Source: Diphasiastrum complanatum
Lineage: Eukaryota > Streptophyta > Lycopodiopsida > Lycopodiales > Lycopodiaceae
Reading direction: 5' to 3'
Assembly: GCA_029204225.1 (NCBI GenBank)
Contig: CM055103.1
Location: forward strand, 51,338,175 to 51,402,174
Length of the DNA: 64,000 nt
Below, piece by piece: positions 31,866-44,125 of the stretch (its first letter is position 1; each line of letters starts with the position of its first letter). The translations under genes and the position numbers were made by a program. The notes beneath the pieces were generated by a model that searched no databases, was not told where the DNA came from, and saw only the letters and a program-made list of their open reading frames with translations.

Positions 31866-34482
31866 CTGTATAAGGGTCACCAAAAGATCAATTATCAAGA
31901 AGGACCAGGAAAATGTCAAGCACCGTCTGAATTTAAGAGGATGCCGACAAAATGTGAAATACCGGGCATAAGACCTTGACTCATGTTGACAAATGGGACA
32001 TTTCTATTGGATGAGAACATTGACCCACATGGGCCATGTACTTTGGTCATGGGTGCCCATGTGGCCCTATCCACACTCTTCAATGCCATTTAAGAGTCCA
32101 CATGGCACAAAGCCAAAAAGTCTAAATGAACCCTTGAAAATGAAATGTTGAATGGTCAAAGGGTAGGATGAAATGAAAAATCAAAAGGTTGGGTCGTCAT
32201 CCATTGACGAATATACATGCATGGTCAACCTCACGCAAACAGAACCATATCGAGAACCAGCTCTGTTTTTTCATATCGTTATGCTTTCATGTTTGTTTTA
32301 TCGCGTAGCCTTGCAGAGGTGCTACGGTGATATTCCTTCTTGTTGAGGGTGATGATGACCAACTTTCCTTTCATGGGAGCCTAAAGGATCGTGGAACCGA
32401 TCGTTGTGTTTGAGAATTTCTTGAGTTGATTTGTCAAAATCACTGTCGCAGAGCCAACACATATCAGAGATGAAGAGTGTGGTAGATTTCAATGTGTTCA
32501 TGGAGAGATATGTAGCTGAAGACATCTCATTTACTCTAAGTAACGTCAGTACTGTTGAATATCTTGTTTCCGAGAGTAATGATCACCCAAGTACGTAAGA
32601 GCTTCAGGGGAATGGTACTTTGATTATGTGAACGATGAATTACTGGTTAAGTCTACTCCTACTCAGTCTCAGAGCTCCAAATTTTGATTGACCAGCGTTG
32701 TTGCATTAACTAGTTTGATTAAAATTTGTGGAGGCTGCATACTGAGCAATTGATGCAGATCATGATCACTAACGGACGGGATAGGGAGATAAATCCTAGC
32801 TGACAACGTGAGCATCCTATAAACGCACATTGACTCACAGAAGTATCATCATGTTGCTCTCTATCCTCCATGAAAGATTTGAGGCATTCCATCGCTACTG
32901 CTGCAGCTGAGAACTATCGTCATTGACCATCCTCATAGTGCGAATACCAGTCAGTTTTGAGTCGAGTTTCAGTTTATGATGCGATCATTTGAAGAGACCA
33001 TTGTTTCAGTACCTACATGAGCATGATTGCATTAAGCAGCACCTATCGGGTTTGAGCAGACATCACTACTTTGATGTGAAACTGAGAGATTACCTTCAAG
33101 CGATCTCTATGGGAGTGCTCACCGTGCATTTAAGCAGTTGTATTATGAGTACTGGTCTGTACTGATCTTACATCATGTTTGAAGTATGGATTCTCAATAT
33201 ACTTTTATCTGTCTCTATATAGTGATGAGTAACTAATTTCATGATGACTCCTATCAAAGCACTGATCCATATGTGCAGTTATGAGTATAGACTTTTCAAT
33301 GATTCTGAGGAAGTTTTGCATGATGACTTGTACGTATTCCTACTAATTAAGTGCATTCCACAGATGTTTGAATACTGAATATTAAACATCGGTCTATGAG
33401 ACAGCGAGAGCTTTGTTATGAGGCTACTAAAACTAGTGCGGAATCGTTATTAGCAATGGATATTTTGAGTGAGAATAATTCCAAATTCTAGGACTGAATT
33501 GAGCAAATGTTAACTCCATCACTGATATGGGACCCATAGTGTTAGTTATATTGAGAGCTTGACATGTTAGAGAAGCAGTCAACTAGTATATGGCCTGCAC
33601 CTCAAACCCAAGGAGGTATTGCCCCGTAGTCAGAATAATTGGATGGGCTTCACTAGAACTAATATCATTAGACACCACCATTGGAATTGTAAGGGATGGG
33701 GATTTAGCCATTGAAGTTGATAATGAGGGATTTAGAGTCAAAACATCCATGTACATAAGAATGAACGACTCATGGGTCTTGGTAGCAACACGCTACATAG
33801 AACTTCTAAGTGCTATTAGGACGAGATCTGGGCCTGGATTGTTATGACTGGGTTAGGATTGCGAGAGCTACCTCTACCAGGTGACTTCTGCCAGTTGAGT
33901 AGAAATGGAAGGGTTTATCATTATTACTATTCCAGGGATTTCCATAGACATCTCCTAGTTGGAGATAGACTGTTCAGAGTTAGACATAATGCCGACTGTA
34001 GTTCCCTTGTAGTGTATGAGTTGAGTGAAGATTCTACGTGGAAAGAGTTAGGAGGATCCTTTACCTAATATACAGAATTGCATCTAGGGCTTCCCGATCA
34101 ATTGCCAGAGTATGTGTTAGAAAACTTAAATGATATCATCAAGGATTCTGGAAGAGATCCTCGAGAAGAATATGAGGAGGAGTAGCTCTAGAACTTCGCA
34201 AGCGAGCAAGATATCATTAGTGCAGGTCGTGAGTTTCAAGAAGACTGAGGAAGTGAGTATAACCCTTTATAGGCTATGTCTCTAGAGGCCTGGAAAACCT
34301 CTATTAGCTATAGAGTTACGGCTTGGTCGATAGAACATGTCAGGGATCCCCCAGTTAGCTTTGCGTTTGAGACATGTAGGACCATTCTCGTAACAGCACG
34401 ACACTGAACACATAGTGGTGCTGTATCCTGTTATGTTATTTTTCCCTTAGCTTTGATCCTTTTAGTGGAAAATGTCGTAACA
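31866..34482 (+). mobile_element. X2 Ty3 element: main part of 5' LTR
   Basis: This matches X1 1111-4642 except that X1 2784-3720 is replaced by about 35 bp. It ends in CA at 34481-34482, directly before a primer-site-like sequence. The first 550 bp of the same LTR are at 42294-41745 on the other strand. Frames at 33590-33847 and 33844-34068 look protein-like (see the X1 entry). Confidence 0.65.
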
Positions 34483-34486
34483 TTTT

Positions 34487-34504
34487 TGGTGCATCTGCCG
34501 GGAG
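34487..34504 (+). promoter_or_regulatory. Putative X2 primer-binding site
   Basis: TGGTGCATCTGCCGGGAG lies four bases after the LTR CA end. It resembles the TGGCGCCGTTGCCGGGGA site (tRNA-Asp type) of Athila/Tat elements from memory, allowing mismatches. Its position is the stronger evidence. Confidence 0.5.
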
Positions 34505-36415
34505 TGGCTTGATAAGGGACTATTGTTTGGAAAGTAGTTATCATACAAATGGAATGTCCTAAGAATTTGCTAAATTGAATGAGTACGTTGTTTAGACCGT
34601 CAGCCACACACGTAACATTTTTGGTGCGTCTGCCAGGAGTGGCTTGATAAGGGACTATTGTTTGGAAAGTAATTATCATACAAATGGAATGTCCTAAGAA
34701 TTTGCTAAATTGAATGAGTACGTTGTTTAGACCATCAGCCGCACATGTAACATTTTTTGTGCATCTGCTAGGAGTGGCTTGATAAGGGAATATTGCTTGA
34801 AGGGTAGTCATACTATCAATGGTCTAAAGATTTCATGTGTCTAGATTGCAAGGGTTGAGGATGATTATGTTCTTTAGACCGTCAACCGCACACGTAACAT
34901 TTTTGCTGCATCTGCCGGGAGTGGCTTGATAAGGGACTATTGTTTGGAAAGTAGTTATCATACAAATAGAATGTCCTAAGAATTTGCTAAATTGAATGAG
35001 TACGTTGTTTAGACCGTCAGCGGCACACGTAACATTTTTGGTGCATTTGCCAGGAGTGGCTTGATAAGGGAATATTGCTTGAAGGATAGTCATACTATCA
35101 ATGGTCTACAAATTTCATGTGTCTGAGATCGCAAGTGTTGAGAATGATTATGTTGTTTACACCGTCAGACGCACACGTAACATTTTTGGTGCGTCTGCTG
35201 GGAGCTACTTGGAAGTGGTCATTGATTGCTTGAAAGAAGGTTGTTGTCTCTCTAAGAAATGAGATCATTATCTATTGTTGTGAGAACTGATTTGGATTGT
35301 CTAGAAACACCGTACTGCTTGAAGATAGACCATTTTGAGGAATTATCCATTGGGGAAGATCTTTTCTTCATTGTATCGATGAATTGAAAAAGATTGAAAG
35401 ATGCGAATCAATTACTCGTATTAGCTCTAAAATAGGCTCCAAGAATAGGAGAAAAACTTTGTGTTCTTAGGTGCTTATTCTCTTTTCACTAAACCAGTCG
35501 ACCGTCAGCTGCACACGTAACATTTTTGGTGCGTCTGCCGGGAGTGGCTTGATAAGGGACTATTGTTTGAAAAGTAGTTATCTTACAAATGGAATGTCCT
35601 AAGAATTTGCTAAATTGAATGAGTACGTTGTTTAGGCCATCAGCCGCACACGTAACATTTTTGGTGCGTCTGCCAGGAGTGGCTTGATAAGGGAATATTG
35701 CTTGAAGGGTAGTCATAATATGAATGGTCTACAGATTTCATGTGTCTGGATTGCAAGGGTTGAGAATGATTCTGTTGTTTAGACCGTCATCCGCACACGT
35801 AACATTTTTGGTGCGTCTGCCCGGAGTGGCTTGATAAGGGACTATTGTTTGGAAAGTAGTTATCATACAAATAGAATGTCCTAAGAATTTGCTAAATTGA
35901 ATGAGTACATTGTTTAGACCGTCAGCCGCACACATAACATTTTTGGTGCGTTTGCCAGGAGTGGCTTGATAAGGGAATATTGCTTGAAGGATAGTCATAC
36001 TATCAATGGTCTACAAATTTCATGTGTCTGAGATCGCAAGTGTTGAGAATGATTATGTTGTTTAGACCGTCAGACGCACACGTAACATTTTTGGTGCATC
36101 TGTCGGGAGCTACTTGGAAGTGGTCATTGATTGCTTGAAAGAAGGTTGTTGTCTCTCTAAGAAATGAGATCATTATCTATTGTTGTGAGAAGTGATTTGG
36201 ATTTTCTAGAAACACCGTACTACTTGAAGATGGACCATTTTGAGGAATTATCCATTGGGGAAGATCTTTTCTTCATTGTATCGATGAACTGAGATAGATT
36301 GAAAGATGTGAATCAATTACTTGTATTAGCTCTGAAATAGGCTCCAAGACTAGAAGAGAAACTTTGTGTTGTTAGGTGCTTGTTGTCTTTTCACTAAACC
36401 AGTCGACAAGCCTAG
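34487..36415 (+). repeat. Tandem array of primer-site-containing units in X2
   Basis: Eleven copies of a TAACATTTTTGGTGCGTCTGCC-type block occur at about 34478, 34612, 34747, 34894, 35029, 35177, 35515, 35650, 35798, 35932 and 36081. Unit lengths alternate between about 135 and 148 bp. The whole set is a two-fold repeat of about 903 bp (34612-35514 and 35515-36415), each ending with a 300-bp non-repeated segment. Each unit repeats the LTR end plus primer site, so the array probably arose by slippage or template switching at priming. Antisense frames here are shadows. Confidence 0.85.
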
Positions 36416-36871
36416 GAGCCTCTGAGCGCGCTGTGTTAAAGCTGGAGTGCAACACCTCACTTCCAAGTTAGGAAATGTCCTCTGAGGTCTCTATTACAGT
36501 TAGTAGAGAGACAATTGCCTTGAAGATAGATGGAAGTAACAATGCCAATGATACACAAATTTCATGTGTTAAGAATGATTCTATTGTTTAAACTGTCAAC
36601 TACACACCAAAAAGGAATTGTCCTATTGAGTTGATTGATTTCATTTCTGAGATACCCACCCTATATCTTACTAATGAGATGAGAGAAGTTACCATGTCAT
36701 GTTGAGATACCATACACATACCCAATGCGCTGGCTACCTTAAGATCTCGGATGAAATCTAAACTTCACAAGATGGTACAATATGCATTTTCCATAAAACA
36801 ACGAGTTAAGATCAGACCATGACTCGCGTAAACAACAATAGTTGAGTATTATCCGGTAGACAAAATACTAT
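36416..36871 (+). other. X2 leader before gag
   Basis: About 450 bp without a reading frame, between the primer-site array and gag. It contains a degenerate piece of the array unit (36535-36605) and nothing else I can name. Confidence 0.5.
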
Positions 36872-38311
36872 TTGCGATCAGTCACCATAGGTTCACTACC
36901 ATGGAAGCACTTGGATGAAGAAATACGACCACCATCTTTGAGTATTTTACTGACTCCTAAGATGAAAGGACTTAGGAAGCCTTGGGCTCACCCTGAGATA
37001 GTAGAGACTAAAACTCTATCTGAAGATGAGATAAATGATCCAGGAGATGAGAGAGAAGAAGGGGAATCACCCGAGAAACAGTTGTATATATTTTTAGATA
37101 TTACACCAGAAATCCCTCCATTAGCAGCCTCTGAGGTAAAACCTATAAGCATGGCAGGAAGACCGACTGAGCCGTTAGTAATCTCTATCACCGTAGGAGA
37201 GTTACCCAAGCTCAAAGGAGCGATTCCTGAGTATCATGGAGCCCCATATGAAGATGTTGAGTTTCACATTAATGCATTTTGGACCGCATGTCTCATTAAT
37301 CAAATCACCGATCCCCACCACGAAATGATGTTTTTCGCACTTAACTTGACTGGATCAGTGAGGAGATGGTATTATAGCTTGCCTAGGAGATCTATTGAGA
37401 CCACTGAAGAATTTCTTAGACTGTTTCTACTTGAGTATGCTCCATGTCGCACCCCCGATGGTTTGTTGTTTACAATCAGCTCACTTCAACAAGGTGAAGG
37501 TAAAACAGTTCGTCAATATCATCGTAGATTAACTGAATTAACACGGCAGGTAGATGCCATGGTGCAATTACCCCCAACTATTACTCACTTTCTTTCCGAG
37601 AGGCCTAAGAGATGACATACAACTTGTAGTACGTCAGAATAGCCCTCAGACTTTAATGGAAGCCGTAAGTAAAGCTCTTGTAGTGGAGGATGCACAAATT
37701 GCCATCACGAATGCATCAAACATATCTAGAGTTGTGAATAACATAAACCTTAGAATGGATGTGTGGGATTTAGAGGAAATCAAGTCCACAACAATCCCCA
37801 GCCATTACAAGAGCGAAGACCTCTAGCAGTAATGCCAGAACCACAGCCACCACCCAGACTTTTAGAATTGATGCCACCTAATACTAGAAGGCAAGTTTCT
37901 GGCCCAGAGAAGGGATATGAGAGTACTGGATCTAGTTCTGGTCTAGATGACATGAAAGAGATGCTCAAAGGATACATGGATGTCATGAATGAGAATATGT
38001 CAACATTAGCTTCAGATGTGAACTTCTTAAAGCAACAACAGAATTTGTTAGGCCAAAGGAAACCATTTGACCAACCACTAGGTATACTATGTCAATTCTG
38101 CCAAGGAAACCACTTGAATAGAAATTGTCCTAACACAGTTTGTGCTTTTTGCAAAAAGACTAGTCACCAGGAAGAAAGATGTTGGGCTCACAGAGAAGCC
38201 TTAGTGGCACCTAATCTAAGACTAGGACCTGTGAATCATAGATCACAAGATGAAAAAGTAGTTGACACCCCCAGATCAGTCAGCTTTCTACGCAGACCAT
38301 CTATAATATGA
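36872..38311 (+). pseudogene. X2 Ty3 gag with two zinc knuckles
   Basis: The capsid part (36872-37615) has ALNLTGSVRRWYYSLP, then FLRLFLLEYAP and QQGEGKTVRQYHRRLTEL, the Retrotrans_gag pattern. A frameshift near 37600 moves to LRDDIQLVVRQNSPQTLMEA and a second near 37770 to the 38311 frame. That frame carries CQFCQGNHLNRNC (CX2CX3HX4C, one residue short) and CAFCKKTSHQEERC (CX2CX4HX4C). A helical stretch (MKEMLKGYMDVMNENMSTLA) precedes the knuckles. Two frameshifts make it inactive unless the second knuckle frame is reached by recoding, for which there is no evidence. Confidence 0.85.
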
Positions 38312-38335
38312 TCTCAAGACAAGAGCAAAGCTGAA

Positions 38336-40027
38336 ATGGAGGATGAATGGCCTCCAGTGAATCTGATAGAGATCGAGACAATGAGGTCCATAAAGACAAA
38401 AGAAGAAGTACTAGCTGTGACCAGAAGTAAGACACCGATGGATCCTCCCACTACGTCTTTGAGGAAGGTATTTGAAAAAAAGACAAGTGATGTGCCTATC
38501 TTGCACAAGACGATAGATACCTCAATGATAGTAAATACACCCATAGTCAACATCGACAAAACAGAGCCTAGAGAAGTGGAGAGATTGGAAGCTAGAAAGC
38601 CACCTAAGATACTTCAAAAGGAGGAAAAGGCTGAAATTGTACCACACAAAAATAGAACTGTAGTCAGACAGATTCGTGACATAGACCTCGGCCCTAGGAT
38701 TGGAAACCTAGATTTGAGTCGCACTTTGAATGAATTGAGATTAGAGATAGGCTTATGGCAGTTACTCCAACTTTTACCCACAGTCTATCGGAAGGTGAAG
38801 CAGATGATGAGACCGATAAATTTGGGAATGAGGAGGATAGAATCACCTGTGATAGGAAAAGTGGACAACAACATAGTAGACCGATATTGTCCCAAAGTTG
38901 ATGTCACTATAGACAGTTTAGTTATCCAAGGAGCTATGGTAGATGTGGGATCGGTGGTGAATATAGTAAGCCTAGAATTGGCAGACAGGCTTGGAATAGA
39001 CCTGGAGCCCACTTCATTGACTGCCTTGAAGTTGGCCAACAACTTTGTCATCGAGCCTAAAGGAGAAATGAGATCTGTCCCTATTACAGTTCCTGGAAAG
39101 ACTGTGAATGTGGACTTCTATGTCATGAGAATGCTGGCAGGCTATAAGAGCTATTCCCTCCTATTAGGGAGGGCTTGGTTACGATTAAGTGACTGCATAG
39201 TAGACATTCATGCAGGACTATTGATTTTTGGTAGAGGGAAGAGCCAAGTGGTAGTTGATGGATACCCTGAGACCCCTCAGTTAGAAAGAGCCCCCATACC
39301 CTCTTCGGAATGGGAAGAAGTGTCTAATGATGATTCAGGAACTGATACAGAAGATGATGAACACAATTGAATTGTACCTCCTGACAAGGATAGTGAAAGC
39401 AGCTTGAACCATGCAGAGGTACATGAAATAGTATGGAAAGGCCTTGATGATTATCTCCCCAGAGTCAAATCCATGAATCTAGACCCAACAAATTATGAGA
39501 GTAGGGAGTATGCTAGATATACTGCATCTGATGTCTTTGATCATGAACTGTTTGGTATACAAGAATTATTCAAAGAAAGCCAAGGGGTGCCAGTCGAAAT
39601 ATTCCATTGGGATAATGAACTACCTGGATATGATTCAGACTGTGAGAAAACTATAGAGGCAAGATACCCTCCTAGCCCAACTAGGCCGTACTCCCAATCA
39701 ACCAATGGAAATGACAAAGGAGACATTGCATCTCCTAGAACAGATATGATTGTAGACAACAATAGTGAATCGTATGGGGGTAGGAGAAATGTTCGAGACT
39801 GTAGAATCAAAACCCGCATTACTACCTCAGAATCTAGATGAACATCAAAACCTTCAAAGTCATGGTCATCAAGGAAATTCAAATACATATCGGAATCTCT
39901 TACCTTCCTACCTTGAGTATGATCATTTTGATGATTACCAAAAGAACATGGGAAGACAAGCCAGTGCATATGATAGAATGGAAGCAGATGACGAGTACCC
40001 TGACAACAAGATCGATAATGAGTAGTA
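38336..40027 (+). pseudogene. X2 retropepsin and downstream frame
   Basis: The frame 38336-39370 holds a retropepsin-like domain: GAMVDVGSVVNIVS matches the D-T/S-G active-site loop but reads DVG, and LLLGRAWL matches the flap-following I/L-L-G-R-x-W motif. The same frame continues after TGA (39368-39370) at 39404 with WKGLDDYLPRVKS and acidic text to 39841, then shifts frame to 40027. No reverse transcriptase, RNase H or integrase follows, so X2 is a gag-protease-only element or a deleted one. Confidence 0.75.
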
Positions 40028-40729
40028 GATGATTATGAAACCATCCATTCTTGCCCTTGGATTCCAACAAGTGGGTAAGAGACTGTAAATTTAATTTGAG
40101 TTCTATTTTTTTCTATCTATTCATAGTTTTGTTGATAGATTATTTTGCTATGTCATTCTATATATCGATTGAAAAAAAGAAAAGATCAACGTATGGATGG
40201 TTTTCTTGTCTTTTGTATAATAGGTAAGTCAAGCGTTTAGATAATTTTCCTTATGAGCAAGGGTACATCAACTACTCACCATTATCGAAGCATCATATTA
40301 GACACAGTTTGATTGATTCATCTGCTGCAAGTCTGAACGATGGCATTCATCTCCACCTGCATTATGCATGAACTTAGGAACAGACTCGATGGGCATTACC
40401 CTTGCATTGTTACCAGGGCATAACTGTTTGAATAGGAGCATGAGGGGAGATATGAAAAACTGAGAGAAGTAAATGATATAAGTGAGTAGGAGATTGTTGT
40501 GTATATATGTGTATGAAAAAAATTTGTATTTGAAAAAAAAAATTGGAAAAAAAAAAAGAGAGAAAGAGGGCATATCCTCTATGTTGTCTGAAAAGGAGCA
40601 TAATTGTATGATTTAGGAGTTTGAGATTGAAAAAAAAAAAAAAGATGAAAATGAGAGTTGGGAAAAAATATGTATATTGTGAACATGATATATGTATATA
40701 TATCTTATTCAGTCTTTCTCTAAAAAAAG
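40028..40729 (+). other. X2 3' non-coding, AT-rich
   Basis: About 700 bp without a supportable gene; long A/G tracts (40525-40565, 40625-40645) occur. The homology to X1 internal DNA starts near 40730. Confidence 0.5.
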
Positions 40730-41083
40730 TTAAAAAAAGAAAAGAAAAGAAAGAAAAGTTAGCATCAGAGAAGTTTCATTGATTAAATCAATCATGAGTC
40801 ACTGGAGTGAGTGATTGATGTAAATTCTTGAGAAAAAGTGAGACAATAGACCTATTGCATCTACTTGAGATTTGAGTACACATCTAGACACGTTCTGATA
40901 TCAAATGCATCCATCAATTGTCAATTTGTAGAAAGAAATTGCATTCTCATATCCCCAAAGTGCATGGATCTGAGATGGGCACATAGTGAAATTTGATGGG
41001 AGTGGGAGCATAAGCCATTCTAGGTGCACAGGATGGGTGTGATGCAGGTACTACCATAATCTATTGCTGCGTGATTCGGTGGC
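40730..41083 (+). mobile_element. X2 3' internal end, truncated
   Basis: Matches X1 1-336 and stops after GGTGGC at 41083, where Copia-2 integrase sequence begins. X2 therefore has no 3' LTR here; the end was replaced by or joined to Copia-2. Confidence 0.75.
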
Positions 41084-41744
41084 AAACAAATAAAAGCATT
41101 CAGGTCAGATAATGGGGGAGAATACATCTCCACCGAATTCAAGGAGTATTGTCTTAACAATGACATTGAGTAACAATACATTATCTCCTATTCGCCTCAG
41201 TCAAATGGTTTTGTTGAGAGAAAGAATAGAACCTTAGCTGAATCGACAAAGTGCATGTTATCACATGCGACACTTCTGAAGTCCTTCTGGGCTGAAGCTG
41301 TTTCAACAATAGCCTATATTCAGAACAGATGTCTTACTAAAGTCTCTCAGACAAAACACCATTCAAAGTTTGGATAGGTACCAAACCTTCTTTATCAAAC
41401 TTACGAGTTTTTGGATATAGTACTGCTTTTTTGTAGATACTTCATGATCTCAAAAAGAAGCTTGACTTCCAGAGTATCAAATGTGTTTTTATCAGCTACA
41501 CTACTTCAGATCAAGCCTACAAGTTGTTTGATCCCATCGAGTCAAAGATATTCACTAGCCGAGATGTCATTTTCATCGAAGATCAATTTCAAGATCTCAA
41601 AGGAAAAGACAGTCCCTATGTAGCTGACTTGTCAGATTCTCCCGACACATTGAACTTTCAAATTCCGCAGTCGACTATTCCCATTGAAGGTCAAAGCTCT
41701 TCTACTTTTGACGAACAACAAATCAATGGCGAATCAGAAGATGA
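41084..41744 (+). pseudogene. Copia-2 integrase fragment (inverted away from its 3' half)
   Basis: The fragment reads FRSDNGGEYISTEF (Asp), then SYSPQSNGFVERKNRT (Glu) and SFWAEAVSTIAYIQNR, then the C-terminal SCLIPSS/KLFDPIESKIFTSRDVIF segment and a Ser-rich linker ending at QINGESEDE. An in-frame TAG lies in the DIE-stop-QYI segment, and a frameshift occurs near 41355. The end at 41744 is the inversion breakpoint. The same region in copy 2 is 64000-63450 on the minus strand. Confidence 0.9.
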
Positions 41745-42294
41745 GGGTACTTCCTTAAGTATGAAGGTTTTGCCCATTTTGGTCCCGTGGCCCATTGTCC
41801 TAGTGTGATATTTGATACTTGTAGTGCCCAATTTTCTGGTGATGGTATTTCTCATTCGGCTTTTAATTGATGTTTTTGGTCCGAAAAGATCGGTTGGAGA
41901 AGAATGTTGGTCTTTGTCGAAAATTCTTGACATTTTCCAAATATCTTGGTGCTCGAAAATAATGGCCAGTCTCTGATTTCCACATAGGCTGGATGAAAGG
42001 AGAACCTGAAAAAAAATCTCAAACATTATATTATATTGATATAAAATTCGGCTACCTTGGCAATCCACCAAAAATTCGATAAGATCATTGATCAAAACAT
42101 AAATTACACAGCCATTTCTAAGGCTAATTTACTTATCAAGCCTCTCGGTAGTCCATTTTGGGTGGACTGGGACCCCTTCGGCTATGGCTATACAAGCCAA
42201 ATTTTTTGCCGGTCACACTAATAAGTAGCATATTTGATGAGATAGCATGTCATTTCTTCTCTAGTTTAGCCCGATTTATCATGTCAAAAAATCA
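41745..42294 (-). mobile_element. X2 5' LTR, first 550 bp (reversed)
   Basis: Reverse complement of X1 558-1108. It starts TG on the minus strand at 42294. In the ancestral order it joined 31866. Beyond 42294 the DNA is unrelated to X1, which supports 42294 as the LTR outer edge. Confidence 0.75.
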
Positions 42295-42620
42295 ACTAAC
42301 AGTGTGCATTCAAACGGACACTGTTTTGAGAACGGTTTGAAGCATCACACTCCCATCAGTAGGGCGACCTCAAAGCAAGAGGATTGGCCTGTCAAAGAAC
42401 TGTGAACAGGAAGCCAAGATCAGTTTTTTGAGAAAAACCTCGGCCTAGGGTTTGGAAGCTCAAAAACCTGGATTTCTCTCTGTATTCAACTGTTTTTGTT
42501 CCTATAAAATCAGGAAGGAGGGTGCCCTGATCAGTTCAATCAAATTTGAGCTGGCCGCACTGGCCGTGGAAGCGCTAGGGAGCTGGATCAGATCTCAGAG
42601 GGTAGCCATACCCAAAGTTT
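42295..42620 (+). other. DNA upstream of Copia-1, copy 2 only
   Basis: Contains a TATAAAA at 42505-42511 and may be the surviving edge of the Copia-1 LTR or leader, which copy 1 lost at 5645/5646. No matching 3' LTR was found, so LTR status is a guess. Confidence 0.35.
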
Positions 42621-43340
42621 TGAGAGAAGAGAAGGAGGAGCCACGGGAGGCTCGCACGCGACCATCGCGAGTGAACTTGTAGCGTTATGAGGTGAGCCAG
42701 TGGCTACAGGGTTCCGAGTTAGTGCGCGATTTGATTGGTAGTCGTCGGATGTGAGTCCATCCTGATCAGCGGAAAGATCAAACCTCCAGCAAGCAACATG
42801 GACTTTGGGATGTGAAGAGATCGTTGGATCTCCTTCCTTCCATGGGAAACTTCATTAGAAGGGGCTGAAGGACATTTAGCCATTCAATTTTAGTAAAAAT
42901 CTTCACTTTGAAAGTTGAGTTGGGTCCAAAGTCACTGAAGGTTGAAGTCCCTTCAAACTGAAGAATTGGTTCAGAAAGTGAATAAGCCCTTAATTTTGCC
43001 TCCTTTATCCGTTTTGAGCCAAACAAAGGGCTACAGACTCCAAACGAAGGGCACCCGGATTGTACCTGTAAGTATGGTACAGCAAAATAGAGTGATTGTA
43101 GCGAAGAAAATGTTCGGAGTGTGCCAAAAGTGATTTCACCATTCCATTGGGCATGTAGTTGGGAGTTGACGACAAAGTGCATTTTGGAAGGTGACGTCGA
43201 TTTGGCTTTCAATTTGGTGGAAAAGCGGCAAGTGGCCTGGTAAGGGAAAAAGTGCAGGTCATTATTTTCGACTTCTAACATCGTAGTTGGCCTCGACATA
43301 CTGCTTTTAGCCAACGACAGAATTTTCGAGTAGTTTTGCG

Positions 43341-44125
43341 ATGACAAACATGGGAGAATCCATTTTGAGTGAAAGTAGCAAATTGGACAAGATTTCCAAC
43401 TATGCAGTGTGGAGATTGAAAATGAAAAACATACTGATGGAGAAAGACGTGTGGGGTGTCATCACAAGTGATGAGAGAAGGCCACCAAATGAAGCGGACA
43501 TCAAAGTGTTCGACAAGAAGGTGAGGAAGGCTTTGACCTTCATTAACTTGTCAGTGAAGGATCACATTATTACCCACATTTGTGATGCTGTTACACCCAA
43601 ACAGGCATGGGATGTGCTAAAGGAGCAGTTCGAGACGTCAAATCCTTCTACAATCATATTTCTAAAGTCAAAATTGAATAGTGCCTACATGGAGCGAAGA
43701 GTGCACATTCAGACTTATATGACCAGAATTAAGACAATGAGAGATGAACTGCATTCTATTGGTGAGTGCATACGTGATGTGGAGCTGGTGCACAATGCAT
43801 TGTGCGGCATTGCAGAACCCTATCAAATGTTTGTGGATGGAATAGCATCAAGAGAAAGATTGCCGACCTTCGACGAGCTCAAAGGAATCTTGATGCAGGA
43901 AGAGCAACGACGAGAAATGGTGAAAGCTAGACGTCAAAATGCTGATGATCAGGCACTTGCGACACGCCAAAAACAAGGCAAAGGCAAGGGCAAGAAGAAG
44001 TCCAAACAACAATTTGCCAAGACTCAGGAGGATGAGGGATCTTCCAGCAAGACCAAAAAGAAAGGTAGGTGCTTCCATTGCAGTAAGAAGGGGCATTGAA
44101 AGAGTGAATGTCAAAAAAGAAGCAA
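43341..44125 (+). pseudogene. Copia-1 gag, copy 2
   Basis: The longest uninterrupted copy of this gag: 252 codons from MTNMGESILS to CFHCSKKGH, where TGA replaces the knuckle Trp. The following KSECQKRSN is in frame. The third knuckle spacer has Ser for Gly compared with copy 1. The CGA codon that became TGA in copy 1 is intact here. Confidence 0.9.

Larger units (their letters stand above)
31866..41744. other. Inverted 9.9-kb block
   Basis: At 31865/31866 Copia-2 (minus) joins the X2 LTR (plus). At 41744/41745 Copia-2 (plus) joins the X2 LTR (minus). Reversing the block restores both: the Copia-2 junction becomes GCTGAA-TCATCTTC exactly as at 63444-63457 in copy 2, and the LTR junction matches 1099-1122 in X1 apart from about 2 bp. 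No obvious homology exists between the two breakpoints, so end-joining is more likely than recombination between repeats. Confidence 0.85.

Noticed and set aside
34431-35998. Four antisense frames with repeated QATPGRRTKNVTC text
   Set aside because: They are translations of the tandem primer-site array on the wrong strand; the repetition comes from the DNA, not from a repeat protein.
42778-43347. 189-codon minus frame in the Copia-1 leader
   Set aside because: Antisense to the gag leader, and the equivalent in copy 1 is shorter and differs in frame.
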